A stretch of 61,449 nt of DNA, taken from Streptomyces malachitofuscus. Lineage in GTDB: Bacteria; Actinomycetota; Actinomycetes; Streptomycetales; Streptomycetaceae. The notes beneath the pieces were generated by a model. It was not told the origin of the DNA, searched no databases, and saw nothing but the letters and a program-made list of their open reading frames with translations. Positions 8,361 to 17,112 of this stretch are shown piece after piece; position 1 is the first letter of the stretch; each line of letters begins with the position of its first letter. The stretch covers positions 1 to 61,449 of the forward strand of contig NZ_BMUF01000022.1 of NCBI RefSeq assembly GCF_014650055.1. Direction: 5' to 3'. The translations under genes were made by a program, and so were the position numbers.

Positions 8361-10151
8361 ATGAGCGGAAGCGGGATGGGAGCTCACGCGGGCGGACAGA
8401 GCGCGCGCTCCCGTGCGCTGGCCGTGCTGCGGGTGCGCAGCCGGGCCCTGGCCGTCGCGCTGCTGCCGGCCGCCGTCGCCGTGATCCTGCTCGTCGGCGG
8501 CTCCACCGGGCATCTGCCGGGCACCGGCTGGGACCTGGCCCGCAGGCTCGTCACCCCGGCCGCGGTGCTCGTCCTGCTCCTCGCCGCCGGGGTCGCCCTG
8601 GTCGTCGCCCGCTCCCGGCCCGCCATGAGCCCGACCGTGCCGGTCGCCGAGGAGGCGGCCCCGGACCTGTACCGGATGGTGCGCGACCTCGCCGACCGTC
8701 TCGACGTTCCCGCGCCCTCCGCGATAGCGCTCACCCCGGACTGCGACAGCTGGCTGGAGGACCGCACCCATCCGGCCCACGGCCCCCCGCCGGCGGAGAA
8801 GTACGACGACATAGCGGGCGCGGGGCGGCCCCCGCGCCGGACACCCGTCCCGCCCGTGCTGGTGATCGGCTCCCCGTTCCTGTGGTGGATGCGGGTGGGG
8901 GAGCTGCGCGCGGTCCTCGCCCCGGTCGTCGCCGGTACGGGACCGTCGGCGCACCCGGACATAGCCGCCGCGCGGCGCTTCGTGCAGGGGCTGGACGCCG
9001 CGGTGGCCGTGACCTCGGCACCGCACCGCGGACCGGTGTCCCGCGCGGTGTTCGCGACCCTCGGCTGGGCGGCCCGGCTGCTGCTGCGCGGATGCCGGAC
9101 CCATGCGGCGGAGATGGAGCGCGGGGTCGCCGCCGCGGCCGCCGAGCGCGCACAGGCTGTGGACTACGGACTGCGGATCGTCGCCCAGGAGCAGGTGGGC
9201 CTGGCGTACGCGGGCTGGGACCGGCTGCTCACCCGGGTCGCGCTGCCCGCCTGGCGGATGGGCCGCTGGCCCTCCCGGCTCAACGCGGGAGTGGTGGCGG
9301 CGCTCACCGAGCTGTCCCGCAGGGACCGGCTGGCGGAGGGCTTCGCCTCCCGTCTCGGCGAGCGTCCCGCCTGTGATCTGCTCGAGGAGCCGGGCGCCGT
9401 CGACAAGGCCGCCTCACTGCTCGCCGCCCGACTGTTCCACGGAGGGCCTGCGGAGACCGGACCCGACTGGGCCCCGGTCCACTGGGGCGACTATCCGGAG
9501 GAGGTCGTCGACCGCAAGTGGCGCACCGACGCCGCCCGCCTCCACCGGGTCCTGGACGCCCTCCACGCGCCCCCGGCCCCGGGAGACCCCCCGGCCCCTG
9601 ACGGCCCGACCCTCACCCGCGTCCTCACCCACCTGGCGACCCGCCCCGGCTCTGGAAAACGCCCCGGTCCCGGCGAACGCCCCGGCCCCGGCGAGCCGTC
9701 CGCGACCCCCACCGCACCCCCCGGCCCCCTCCCGGACGACGACGGGGACCTGTCCGGAACCACCGCGCCCAGTGCCGCCCTGGCCGCCCGGCTGACCGCC
9801 GAGCTGGCGCGCGAGGAGGCGCGGGCGGCCTCCGCCCCCGGTACCACCGATCCGGCCCCCCTCCGCGACGACCGCGTGCTCCCGCTCTTCCCCCTCCAGC
9901 CCCCGCGCACCGGCCGCGAGCTGCTCGCCGACCACATCACGGCGATGGTGTGCTGTGCGGCGATGGACACCGCGGGCGCCACCCCGGGCCTCGACTGGCT
10001 CGACGGCCCGGCCCTCCTCCTGGGCGGCGTCCGGGCGGCGGACCTGTCACCCCAGGTCCTGGCCCTGATCGAGGACGGCGACCCCTCGGCCCTCCGCGGA
10101 TGGCTGGCCGAGCACGGCATACGGGCCGAGAAGCCGGTACGGCTCGTCTGA
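8361..10151 (+). CDS. M48-peptidase-like membrane protein lacking the zinc motif
   Basis: 596-aa protein with two N-terminal membrane helices (about residues 25-47 and 57-80). The following layout resembles M48/HtpX proteases: LYRMVRDLADRLDVPAPSAIALTPDC, then VLVIGSPFLWWMRVGELRAVLAPVVAG. In active M48 enzymes this last block reads ELRAVLAHELAH with the zinc HExxH; here the His/Glu/His residues are replaced by Pro, Val and Gly, so proteolysis by the classic mechanism looks impossible. The middle is helical, followed by a Pro/Gly/Asp linker (about 430-490). The ATG has a G-rich purine stretch upstream. Could be a pseudoprotease regulator; the family link is by pattern only. Confidence 0.6.
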   Translation: MSGSGMGAHAGGQSARSRALAVLRVRSRALAVALLPAAVAVILLVGGSTGHLPGTGWDLARRLVTPAAVLVLLLAAGVALVVARSRPAMSPTVPVAEEAAPDLYRMVRDLADRLDVPAPSAIALTPDCDSWLEDRTHPAHGPPPAEKYDDIAGAGRPPRRTPVPPVLVIGSPFLWWMRVGELRAVLAPVVAGTGPSAHPDIAAARRFVQGLDAAVAVTSAPHRGPVSRAVFATLGWAARLLLRGCRTHAAEMERGVAAAAAERAQAVDYGLRIVAQEQVGLAYAGWDRLLTRVALPAWRMGRWPSRLNAGVVAALTELSRRDRLAEGFASRLGERPACDLLEEPGAVDKAASLLAARLFHGGPAETGPDWAPVHWGDYPEEVVDRKWRTDAARLHRVLDALHAPPAPGDPPAPDGPTLTRVLTHLATRPGSGKRPGPGERPGPGEPSATPTAPPGPLPDDDGDLSGTTAPSAALAARLTAELAREEARAASAPGTTDPAPLRDDRVLPLFPLQPPRTGRELLADHITAMVCCAAMDTAGATPGLDWLDGPALLLGGVRAADLSPQVLALIEDGDPSALRGWLAEHGIRAEKPVRLV

Positions 10152-10378
10152 GCCGCCGGTCGCCCCGCCCGGAGTAGACCCTTCCGCTTTCGGTCAATTC
10201 AAAACGAACGGTGACGGAGTGCGTGCGTTATGTGATGTGCTTGGACCGTTCGGACCCGTGGGCAAGGGCTCGGGACATACGACAAGCACATAAACGTCGC
10301 CGGGCCTCACCCGTCAGGCGCCTGCCGGACCGCACCACGCACCGCATCGCAACGGGGGCACGAGGGAGGGGAGCGATC

Positions 10379-11920
10379 ATGGGCTCGGAGCAGATCCGCC
10401 GCTGGGAGTCGGGAGCGCTGGCGCACGCCGTGAACGATCCCTTCGGGCTGGGCCCCCTCCCGTGGCTGCGCGGCAGTGAGACCTACTTCGGCGACACCGG
10501 CCAGGTCGTCCCCTGGTACGTGGACCCGGATCCGGCGCACCCGGACACCGCACCCGGCACGGTCCCGGGCCGGGCGGCCGCCCCTCGCCTTCCCAGGCAG
10601 TCAGGCTCCGGTGTGCCCGCCCCCCGGTCCTCCGGCGGCCCCCGCGCCGCCGACGACGTGCACCGCCAGATCAAGGGCTTCACCTCCACCGGCGCCGTCG
10701 CCCCCGGTGAGGCCATCGACTTCCACATCACCGTCGACCCGCCCCAGGAGTTCGGCGTCGACGTCTACCGCATCGGCCACTACTCCGGCGACGGCGCCAC
10801 CAAGTTCACCTCGAGCCCCCGGCTCTCCGGCATCGTGCAGCCCCCGCCGCTCACCGCCGACCGCACCGTCTCCTGCCACCACTGGTGGCTGTCCTGGCGG
10901 TTACCGATTCCGTCGTACTGGAGCGTCGGCGCGTATGTCGCCGTGCTGACCACGACCGACGGCTACCGCTCGCACGTCCCGTTCACCGTCCGCGACGACC
11001 GCCCCGCGGACCTCCTGCTCGTCCTGCCCGACATCACCTGGCAGGCCTACAACCTCTACCCGGAGGACGGCCGCACCGGCGCGAGCCTCTACCACGCCTG
11101 GGACGACGACGGCCGGCTGCTCGGCGAGTCCGACGCCGCCACCACCGTGTCCTTCGACCGCCCCTACGCGGGCGCGGGCCTCCCGCTGCACGTCGGGCAC
11201 GCCTACGACGTCATCCGCTGGGCCGAGCGCTACGGCTACGACCTCGCCTACGCCGACGCCCGCGATCTGCACGCCGGCCGGGTCGACCCCACCCGCCACC
11301 GGGGCCTGATCTTCCCCGGCCACGACGAGTACTGGTCGCTGCCGATGCGCACCGCCGTGGAACGAGCCCGCGAGCACGGCACGTCCCTGGTCTTCCTCTC
11401 CGCCAACACGCTGTACTGGCAGGTGGAGCTCGCCCCCTCACCGTCCGGCCCCGACCGCCTGCTGACCTGCCGCAAACGCCAGGGCCCGGGCAAACCGGCG
11501 CTGTGGCGGGAGATCGACCGCGCGGAGCAGCAGCTGCTCGGCATCCAGTACGCCGGGCACGTCCCGGAACCGCACCCGCTGATCATCCGCAACGCGGACC
11601 ACTGGATGTGGGAGGCGACCGGCGCCCGTGAGGGCGACCGGATCGAGGGCATGGTCGCGGGCGAGGCGGACCGTTACTACCCGCGCACCCCGCTGCCCGC
11701 GTACGAGGAGCGCGTCCTGCTCGCCCACTCCCCGTACACCGACCGGGCGGGCGCCCGGCGGCACCAGGAGACCTCCCTCTACCGAGCCCCCTCCGGCGCC
11801 TGGGTGTTCGCCTCCGGGACCTTTGCCTGGTCCCCGGCGCTGGACCGGCCGGGCCATGTCGACCCCCGCGTCCAGCGCGCCACCGCCAACCTCCTGGACC
11901 GCATCTGCAAACGCGACTGA
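10379..11920 (+). CDS. N,N-dimethylformamidase large-subunit-like protein
   Basis: Predicted 513-aa cytoplasmic protein. Segments DVYRIGHYSGDGATKF, DITWQAYNLY, SFDRPYAG and GRVDPTRHRGLIFPGHDEYWS correspond to the family annotated as N,N-dimethylformamidase beta-subunit-like C-terminal domain (beta-sandwich followed by a glutamine-amidotransferase-like fold). The ATG at 10379 follows GGGAGGGGAGCG, so the longer in-frame start at 10211 is rejected. It lies between purD/M48-like and purC on the same strand. The substrate is unknown; dimethylformamidase activity is not implied, because this family is widespread in actinobacteria that do not degrade DMF. Confidence 0.7.
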   Translation: MGSEQIRRWESGALAHAVNDPFGLGPLPWLRGSETYFGDTGQVVPWYVDPDPAHPDTAPGTVPGRAAAPRLPRQSGSGVPAPRSSGGPRAADDVHRQIKGFTSTGAVAPGEAIDFHITVDPPQEFGVDVYRIGHYSGDGATKFTSSPRLSGIVQPPPLTADRTVSCHHWWLSWRLPIPSYWSVGAYVAVLTTTDGYRSHVPFTVRDDRPADLLLVLPDITWQAYNLYPEDGRTGASLYHAWDDDGRLLGESDAATTVSFDRPYAGAGLPLHVGHAYDVIRWAERYGYDLAYADARDLHAGRVDPTRHRGLIFPGHDEYWSLPMRTAVERAREHGTSLVFLSANTLYWQVELAPSPSGPDRLLTCRKRQGPGKPALWREIDRAEQQLLGIQYAGHVPEPHPLIIRNADHWMWEATGAREGDRIEGMVAGEADRYYPRTPLPAYEERVLLAHSPYTDRAGARRHQETSLYRAPSGAWVFASGTFAWSPALDRPGHVDPRVQRATANLLDRICKRD

Positions 11921-11989
11921 CCCCCGGCCGCGACCGTTCACTCCGTGCGGGAGAATCGAGTCATTCAGACAGAACCACGGGGAGGAACC

Positions 11990-12889
11990 GTGTCCGGATT
12001 CGTCGAAAAGCCCGAGCCGATCCAGGTTCCGGGTTTGGTGCATCTGCACACCGGAAAGGTGCGCGAGCTGTACCGGAACGAGGCGGGCGACCTCGTGATG
12101 ATCGCCAGCGACCGCATCTCCGCGTACGACTGGGTGCTGCCGACCGAGATCCCCGACAAGGGCCGGGTGCTCACCCAGCTCTCCCTGTGGTGGTTCGAGC
12201 AGCTCGCCGACCTGCTCCCCAACCATGTGCTGAGCACCGAGCTGCCGCCCGGTGCCCCCGACGACTGGGCGGGCCGCACGCTCATCTGCAAGTCGCTGAA
12301 CATGGTCCCCGTGGAGTGCGTGGCCCGCGGCTATCTCACCGGTTCGGGCCTGGCCGAGTACGACGAGTACCGCACGGTCTGCGGTCTCGCCCTCCCCGAG
12401 GGCCTGGTGGACGGCTCGGAGCTGCCCGCCCCGATCTTCACCCCGGCCACCAAGGCCGCCGTCGGCGAGCACGACGAGAACGTCTCCTACGAGGAGGTCG
12501 CCCGCCAGGTCGGCGCGGACACCGCGGCCCGGCTGCGCCAGGCGACCCTCGCCGCCTACTCCCGGGCCCGGACCGTCGCCCGTGACCGCGGCATCATCCT
12601 GGCGGACACCAAGTTCGAGTTCGGCTTCGACGGCGACACCCTGGTCATCGCGGACGAGGTGCTCACCCCGGACTCCTCCCGCTTCTGGCCGGCCGACCAG
12701 TGGCAGCCGGGCCGCCCGCAGCCGTCGTACGACAAGCAGTTCGTACGGGACTGGCTCACCTCGGCCGAGTCGGGCTGGGACCGCAGGAGCGAGCAGCCCC
12801 CGCCGCCGCTGCCGCAGCATGTCGTGGACGCCACCCGCGCCAAGTACGTGGAGGCCTACGAGCGGCTGACCGGCACGACCTGGAGCTGA
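11990..12889 (+). CDS. purC: Phosphoribosylaminoimidazole-succinocarboxamide synthase (SAICAR synthetase)
   Basis: 299-aa enzyme that joins CAIR and aspartate using ATP, a step of IMP synthesis. Family blocks seen: HTGKVRELY, IASDRISAYDWVLPTEIPDKG, VPVECVARGYLTGSG, ADTKFEFGF and DEVLTPDSSRFWP. The GTG at 11990 is preceded by GGGGAGGAA. It is single-copy and transcribed alone, about 70 bp after the previous gene, with a strong hairpin just downstream. Confidence 0.97.
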   Translation: MSGFVEKPEPIQVPGLVHLHTGKVRELYRNEAGDLVMIASDRISAYDWVLPTEIPDKGRVLTQLSLWWFEQLADLLPNHVLSTELPPGAPDDWAGRTLICKSLNMVPVECVARGYLTGSGLAEYDEYRTVCGLALPEGLVDGSELPAPIFTPATKAAVGEHDENVSYEEVARQVGADTAARLRQATLAAYSRARTVARDRGIILADTKFEFGFDGDTLVIADEVLTPDSSRFWPADQWQPGRPQPSYDKQFVRDWLTSAESGWDRRSEQPPPPLPQHVVDATRAKYVEAYERLTGTTWS

Positions 12890-12902
12890 GCACCCGACAG
12901 CC

Positions 12903-12926
12903 GGCCGGGCCCACAGGGGCCCGGCC
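12903..12926 (+). terminator. Terminator-like hairpin after purC
   Basis: Ten-base arms GGCCGGGCCC and GGGCCCGGCC with a 4-nt loop, 14 bp after the purC stop. Confidence 0.75.
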
Positions 12927-12956
12927 CCCTGCCCTCAGTGGGCCGGGCGCACGACG

Positions 12957-12983
12957 AAGGCCCCGGTCGATGACCGGGGCCTT
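12957..12983 (-). terminator. Terminator after tRNA-Gly(GCC)
   Basis: AAGGCCCCGGTC / GACCGGGGCCTT hairpin directly downstream (minus strand) of the tRNA-Gly gene. Confidence 0.75.
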
Positions 12984-12990
12984 GTTCCTG

Positions 12991-13063
12991 AGCGAACGAC
13001 GAGGTTCGAACTCGCGACCTCAACCTTGGCAAGGTTGCGCTCTACCAACTGAGCTACGTTCGC
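12991..13063 (-). tRNA. tRNA-Gly(GCC), copy 1
   Basis: 73 nt. Acceptor GCGAACG/CGTTCGC, D arm GCTCAGTTGGTAGAGC, anticodon loop CTTGCCAAG with GCC, T arm GAGTTCGAACCTC. CCA is not encoded. It differs from the copy at 16888-16960 by a compensatory acceptor pair and one T-arm base. Confidence 0.95.
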
Positions 13064-13085
13064 ATGCGCCGTGGCGCGAGACCCA

Positions 13086-13706
13086 CTATACCCAACCTCG
13101 CTCCCGTGCGAGGCGCACCGCCGCATGGCGGTTCTCCGCCCCGAGCTTCGACACGGCGGAGGAGAGGTAGTTGCGCACGGTCCCCTGGGACAGCGCGGCC
13201 CGCTCCGCGATCTCCGCCACGGGCGCACCGTCCGCCGCGAGCTCCAGCACCTCGGCCTCGCGCGCGGTCAGCGGGGAGTCACCGGAGGCGATCGCGTCGG
13301 CGGCCAACTCGGGGTCGACGTAACGGTTTCCCTCGTGCACCGTGCGGATGATCTCCGCGAGGCGCTGGGCGCTGACGGTCTTGGGGACGAACCCGCGCAC
13401 TCCTGCCGCGAGTGCCCGCTTCAGATGTCCGGGCCGCCCGTGACTGGTCACGATCAGCACCCGGCAGCCGGGCAGCTCCGCCCGCAGGGATGTGGCGACC
13501 TTCACACCGTCGGCGCCGGGCATCTGCAGGTCCAGCACGGCGACATCGGGGGCGTGCGCCCGCGCCATCGCCAGCGCCTCCGGCCCGGACGCCGCCTCGG
13601 CGACGACCGTCAGATCGTCCTCGAGCGACAGCAGCGCGGCCAGTGCGCCCCGTATCAGGTGTTCGTCGTCGGCCAGCAGCAGCCGCACGTGCCGGGGTCC
13701 GGTCAC
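13086..13706 (-). CDS. NarL/LuxR-family response regulator
   Basis: 206-aa DNA-binding regulator. Receiver domain residues 1-120 with acidic pair D13/D14, phosphoacceptor D59 in VAVLDLQMP, and Lys in FVPKT. A LuxR-type helix-turn-helix follows (about 140-200: SPLTAREAEVLELAADG ... GTVRNYLSSAVSKLG). The start codon overlaps the stop of the histidine kinase gene by 4 bp, so the pair is translationally coupled. With the ABC genes upstream this forms a four-gene operon; the cognate target is probably that operon (inference). The layout is like DesKR/YvfRST systems. Confidence 0.93.
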   Translation of the reverse strand: MTGPRHVRLLLADDEHLIRGALAALLSLEDDLTVVAEAASGPEALAMARAHAPDVAVLDLQMPGADGVKVATSLRAELPGCRVLIVTSHGRPGHLKRALAAGVRGFVPKTVSAQRLAEIIRTVHEGNRYVDPELAADAIASGDSPLTAREAEVLELAADGAPVAEIAERAALSQGTVRNYLSSAVSKLGAENRHAAVRLARERGWV

Positions 13707-14995
13707 GACGTCGCCTCGCTCACCGGAACGGACGCCGCCTCACGCGCGGGAGCAGGCGCCGGTACGGCGGCGGGAGGAGTCTCGCCGGAATGCGCGGGCA
13801 GCGGGACCTCGACGGTCAGCAGGAACAGCCCGTCCCCGGCCGGTCCGGCCCGCAGCGTCCCCCCGATCTCCGCCAGCCGCTCGCGCAGCCCGATCAGCCC
13901 GGATCCCCGGCCGCCCGAACCGCCGGACGCCGGTGCCCCGTCGTTCTCCACCGTCAGCACCACATGTCCCTCTCGTACCCGCAGTTCCATCGCGCACCGC
14001 CGTGGGTCGCCGTGCCGCAGCACGTTCGTGGCCGCCTCCCGCACCACCCACGCGAGCGCGGACTGCACCGGTGCGGGGAATCCGGTCGTCGGTCCGGTGA
14101 CCGTGCAGTCGATACCGGCGGCGGACAGCACGCCCTGCGCGCCCGCCAGTTCGCCGGCGAGATCCGCCTCGCGGTAGCCGCGCACCACCTCGCGCACCTC
14201 CCGCTGCGCCTCGTGGGCGAGACGCTGCACCTCGACCATCTGGGTCACGGCCTCCGGCCGCTCCCGCTGGGCCAACTGCACGGCCAGCTCGCTCTTCAGC
14301 GCGATCACCGCGAGGTTGCGCCCCATCACGTCGTGCAGGTCTCGTCCGAACCTGAGCCGCTCCTCGGCGACGGCGAGCCGGGCGCGGGTCTCACGGGCCT
14401 CGTCGAGTTCGTAGACGGCGTTGAGCAGCCAGGCGGAGAAGGCGTAGGTGAAGGCGAAGAAGCCGCCGCCGGCCAGCACGAGCAGGCTCGTGACCAGCGC
14501 GACCAGCCACGGCAGTCCGATGGCGCCGGACGTGGCTCCCGCCGCCGCCGCGAAGCCCAGCGTCACGGCGGACACCCGCCGCCGTCCGCGCACACAGACG
14601 CCGGCCGCACCGGCGCCGAAGATCATCACGATCGCGTAGACCCCGCCGGCGGCGCCCGCGACGTCGTCGTCGCCCTGGCTGTGCCGGGCGACGACGAGCG
14701 CGGCCACGGCCATCACCGCCGTCGTCACACCGAACACCCACAGGGTCTTGACCGGACGGTGCCGCTGCCCGCGCTGCCAGTCCAGGGCACGCGAGGCGGT
14801 GACGCCGCACACCACACTGTGCAGGGCCGCCATGGACACCAGCGGAACGGCCAGCCGCGGGCCGACCTGACCGATCAGCATCCCGCCGGCCACCGAGAGC
14901 TCGGTCAGCGCGAGCAGGTGGAACGACCACCGCGTGTACGTCTCGAACTTCGCCGGTGTGCTCTTGCGCTCCCACCAGCCGCCCGGCCTGCTCAT
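13703..14995 (-). CDS. Sensor histidine kinase, HisKA_3 (DesK-like) type
   Basis: 430-aa membrane kinase. About six membrane helices occupy residues 25-185 with almost no extracellular sensor loop, implying detection within or at the membrane. The dimerisation helix contains the phosphorylated H221 in GRDLHDVMGRN, followed by the N box VREAATNVLRHG and a G box GSGLIGLRERL. The C-terminus is a Pro/Ala tail. The ATG at 14995 has a GA-rich site (GGGACGCGAGG) upstream; longer frames are not supported. It lies between the ABC permease and its response regulator, same strand. Confidence 0.92.
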   Translation of the reverse strand: MSRPGGWWERKSTPAKFETYTRWSFHLLALTELSVAGGMLIGQVGPRLAVPLVSMAALHSVVCGVTASRALDWQRGQRHRPVKTLWVFGVTTAVMAVAALVVARHSQGDDDVAGAAGGVYAIVMIFGAGAAGVCVRGRRRVSAVTLGFAAAAGATSGAIGLPWLVALVTSLLVLAGGGFFAFTYAFSAWLLNAVYELDEARETRARLAVAEERLRFGRDLHDVMGRNLAVIALKSELAVQLAQRERPEAVTQMVEVQRLAHEAQREVREVVRGYREADLAGELAGAQGVLSAAGIDCTVTGPTTGFPAPVQSALAWVVREAATNVLRHGDPRRCAMELRVREGHVVLTVENDGAPASGGSGGRGSGLIGLRERLAEIGGTLRAGPAGDGLFLLTVEVPLPAHSGETPPAAVPAPAPAREAASVPVSEATS

Positions 14996-15023
14996 GTCCT
15001 CGCGTCCCCTGCTCTCGACCGCG

Positions 15024-15800
15024 TCAGCGCCTCGGCTCCCAGCGGAACCAGCGCTGTACAGCAAACACCGACAGCAGGACCCAGGCCACCGCCGTCGCCA
15101 CGGCACCCAGTGTCTCGGACGCGGACAGGTCGCCGGTGAAGCCGCCGCGCACCAGGGTCATGACGGGAGTCAGGGGCAGCAGCTCGCAGAAGGAGGCGAT
15201 CCGGTCGGGCAGGATCTCGAGGGGGACCATCATCCCGGAGGCCAGCATCGACAGGAACAGCAGCGGCAGCGTGGTGACCTGTGCGCTCTCGCTGGTCCGG
15301 GTGAAGGCGGCGGTGACGGCCGCGAGTCCCGCGCACATCACCAGTCCCAGGAGCAGCCCCAGCACCGAGAGGTACACGGCCGGCGGGGCCTCCATGTCCA
15401 GCAGGACGGCACAGCCGGCGGCCAGCACCAGTGACTGCGCCAGGCCGGTCGCGGCGGCGGGCAGCGCGGCCCCGGTCAGGATCTCGGTGTCCCGCAGCTC
15501 CCCGGTGCGCAGCCGCTTGAGGACGAGTTCCTCGCGGCGGGCGACGAAGGAGCCGACGAGCGCCGCGTAGACGGCGAACAGGAGCGAGAAGCCGATCGCG
15601 GCCGGCAGCACCATCTCGCCGATGGTGAGCCCGGCCTCGGCGAGGTCCATCTCCTTGGCCGCCTCGTGGGCGCTGACCGGCAGCACCAGCGGCACGAACA
15701 GAGCGGTGACGAGGGTGCCCTTGCTCCGTCCCAGCAGGGTGAGTTCCGCGCGGGCGAGCGCGGCCATCCGGCTCATCGGGGTGGTCACGGTCGTGCTCAT
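15024..15800 (-). CDS. ABC transporter permease (ABC-2 type)
   Basis: 258-aa six-helix membrane protein. The N-terminal helix is preceded by the short cytoplasmic stretch RAELTLLGRSKGT, helices span the rest, and PLLFLSMLASGMMVPLEILP is the ABC-2 signature near helix 5. The ATG overlaps the ATPase stop by 4 bp. With the ATPase it should form an exporter for a lipid, antibiotic or peptide; substrate unknown. The nearby histidine kinase with a minimal sensor suggests that membrane stress or the transported drug is the signal. Confidence 0.9.
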   Translation of the reverse strand: MSTTVTTPMSRMAALARAELTLLGRSKGTLVTALFVPLVLPVSAHEAAKEMDLAEAGLTIGEMVLPAAIGFSLLFAVYAALVGSFVARREELVLKRLRTGELRDTEILTGAALPAAATGLAQSLVLAAGCAVLLDMEAPPAVYLSVLGLLLGLVMCAGLAAVTAAFTRTSESAQVTTLPLLFLSMLASGMMVPLEILPDRIASFCELLPLTPVMTLVRGGFTGDLSASETLGAVATAVAWVLLSVFAVQRWFRWEPRR

Positions 15801-16759
15801 GCCGCGTACTCCTTCGTGGCCGCCGCGTCCGCGGAGGCCTCCTTGGCGATGGAGAGGAACGCCTCCTCCAGGGATGCGGACCGCACGTCCAGCCGGTGCA
15901 GCTCCACTCCGGCGTGCTGCGCCCACACCAGCAGTCCGGTGGCGGCCCGCTGCAGTTCGTGGGTGCGCAGCCGGACGGTCCGGCCGTCGGTGGTGTGGTC
16001 GCTCACACCGAGTTCGGCGAGCGGCGGCAGATCGCCCAGGTGATAGCCGGCGGGCAGTTCGAAGGAGATCCGGGACGGCTCGGTGGCGGTCACCTCGGCC
16101 GGTGTGCCGGTCACGGCGATGCGGCCCTCGTGCATGATCGCGAGCCGGTCGGCGAGCTGCTCGGCCTCCTCCAGGTAGTGCGTGGTGAGCAGCACGGTGG
16201 TACCGGCGTCGCGCAGGGAGGCGACCAAGTCCCAGGCCTCCCGGCGGCCTTCGGGGTCGAGCCCGGTGGTGGGTTCGTCGAGGAAGAGCACCTCGGGGTC
16301 GCCGAGCAGCGCGAGCGCGAGGTCCAGACGGCGCCGCTGGCCCCCGGACAGCTGCTTCACCCGCACACCGGACTTGGACTCCAGTCCGACCAGCGCCAGC
16401 ACTTCCCGCTCGGGCCGGGCCCCGCTCACACAGCCCGCCCACATGCGGGCGGTCTCGGCGACGGTCAGCTCGGAGGGGAAGCCCCCTTCCTGGAGCATCA
16501 CGCCGGTGCGGGGCCGTACGGCGGCACGCTCGGTGTACGGGTCGTGGCCGAGGACCCGGACCCGCCCGCCGGCCGGGGCGGCGAGTCCCTCCAGCAGCTC
16601 GACGGTGGAGGTCTTGCCCGCGCCGTTGGTCCCCAGCAGGGCGAAGACCTCCCCGCGCCGCACGGAGAAGTCGATGCCGCACACCGCTTCGAAGCCGCCC
16701 CCGTAGACACGTCGCAGGTCGGTGACCTCAATCACGTGTTCGTGCTCGTTCGCTTCCAT
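15797..16759 (-). CDS. ABC transporter ATP-binding protein (DrrA-like)
   Basis: 320-aa ATPase. Walker A GTNGAGKT residues 43-50, Q-loop MLQEGG, signature LSGGQRRR, Walker B VLFLDEPTTGLDP, and H-loop LTTHYLEEAEQ. The C-terminal 90 residues form the accessory domain usual in drug and lipid exporters. First gene of the ABC-permease-kinase-regulator operon. Its promoter must lie between 16760 and the terminator of the neighbouring tRNA-Gly. Confidence 0.93.
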   Translation of the reverse strand: MEANEHEHVIEVTDLRRVYGGGFEAVCGIDFSVRRGEVFALLGTNGAGKTSTVELLEGLAAPAGGRVRVLGHDPYTERAAVRPRTGVMLQEGGFPSELTVAETARMWAGCVSGARPEREVLALVGLESKSGVRVKQLSGGQRRRLDLALALLGDPEVLFLDEPTTGLDPEGRREAWDLVASLRDAGTTVLLTTHYLEEAEQLADRLAIMHEGRIAVTGTPAEVTATEPSRISFELPAGYHLGDLPPLAELGVSDHTTDGRTVRLRTHELQRAATGLLVWAQHAGVELHRLDVRSASLEEAFLSIAKEASADAAATKEYAA

Positions 16760-16852
16760 GCCTCGAGGATCCCGGTCGCCGGGGCGCGGGGGCAGTGCGC
16801 CCTGTCACCACCGGACATGACAAATGTCAGACGGGCGGTCAGGGCATGCGAA

Positions 16853-16879
16853 AGACCCCGGTCCGAGGGACCGGGGTCT
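16853..16879 (-). terminator. Terminator after second tRNA-Gly(GCC)
   Basis: AGACCCCGGTCC / GGACCGGGGTCT arms, just downstream of the tRNA on the minus strand. Similar in form to the hairpin after the first tRNA-Gly copy. Confidence 0.75.
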
Positions 16880-16887
16880 CACTACCG

Positions 16888-16960
16888 AGCGGACGACGAG
16901 GCTCGAACTCGCGACCTCAACCTTGGCAAGGTTGCGCTCTACCAACTGAGCTACGTCCGC
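16888..16960 (-). tRNA. tRNA-Gly(GCC), copy 2
   Basis: 73 nt, anticodon GCC, acceptor GCGGACG/CGTCCGC. Almost identical to copy 1 at 12991-13063 and in the same orientation, so a 3.9-kb segment with the ABC/two-component operon is enclosed by two tRNA-Gly genes. Confidence 0.95.
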
Positions 16961-17040
16961 ATTGCCTCCGACCGGCTCTCACCGATCGGCGCGGGCACCA
17001 GCCTACCCGATGGACCGGGGTCCTCGGTACGGCGGTGCGG

Positions 17041-17112
17041 AGCGGGTGACAGGAATTGCACACTGCGCCTTCCCCCTGGAAGGGGGATGTTCTACTACTG
17101 AACTACACCCGC
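17041..17112 (-). tRNA. tRNA-Gly(TCC) with non-canonical elbow
   Basis: 72 nt. Acceptor GCGGGTG/CACCCGC with discriminator T, anticodon stem TCCCC/GGGGA and loop CTTCCAG giving anticodon TCC. The D loop AGTAGT lacks the usual GG pair, and the T loop starts GTGC instead of GTTC, with a poorly paired T stem (CAGTG against CCTGT). The gene sits between tRNA-Gly(GCC) and lsrL. See the finding on a possible non-translational role. Confidence 0.85.

Noticed and set aside
13086..16759. Mobile genetic element between tRNA-Gly copies
   Set aside because: No integrase, transposase or att-like exact repeat beyond the tRNA genes themselves is visible; kept only as a layout observation.
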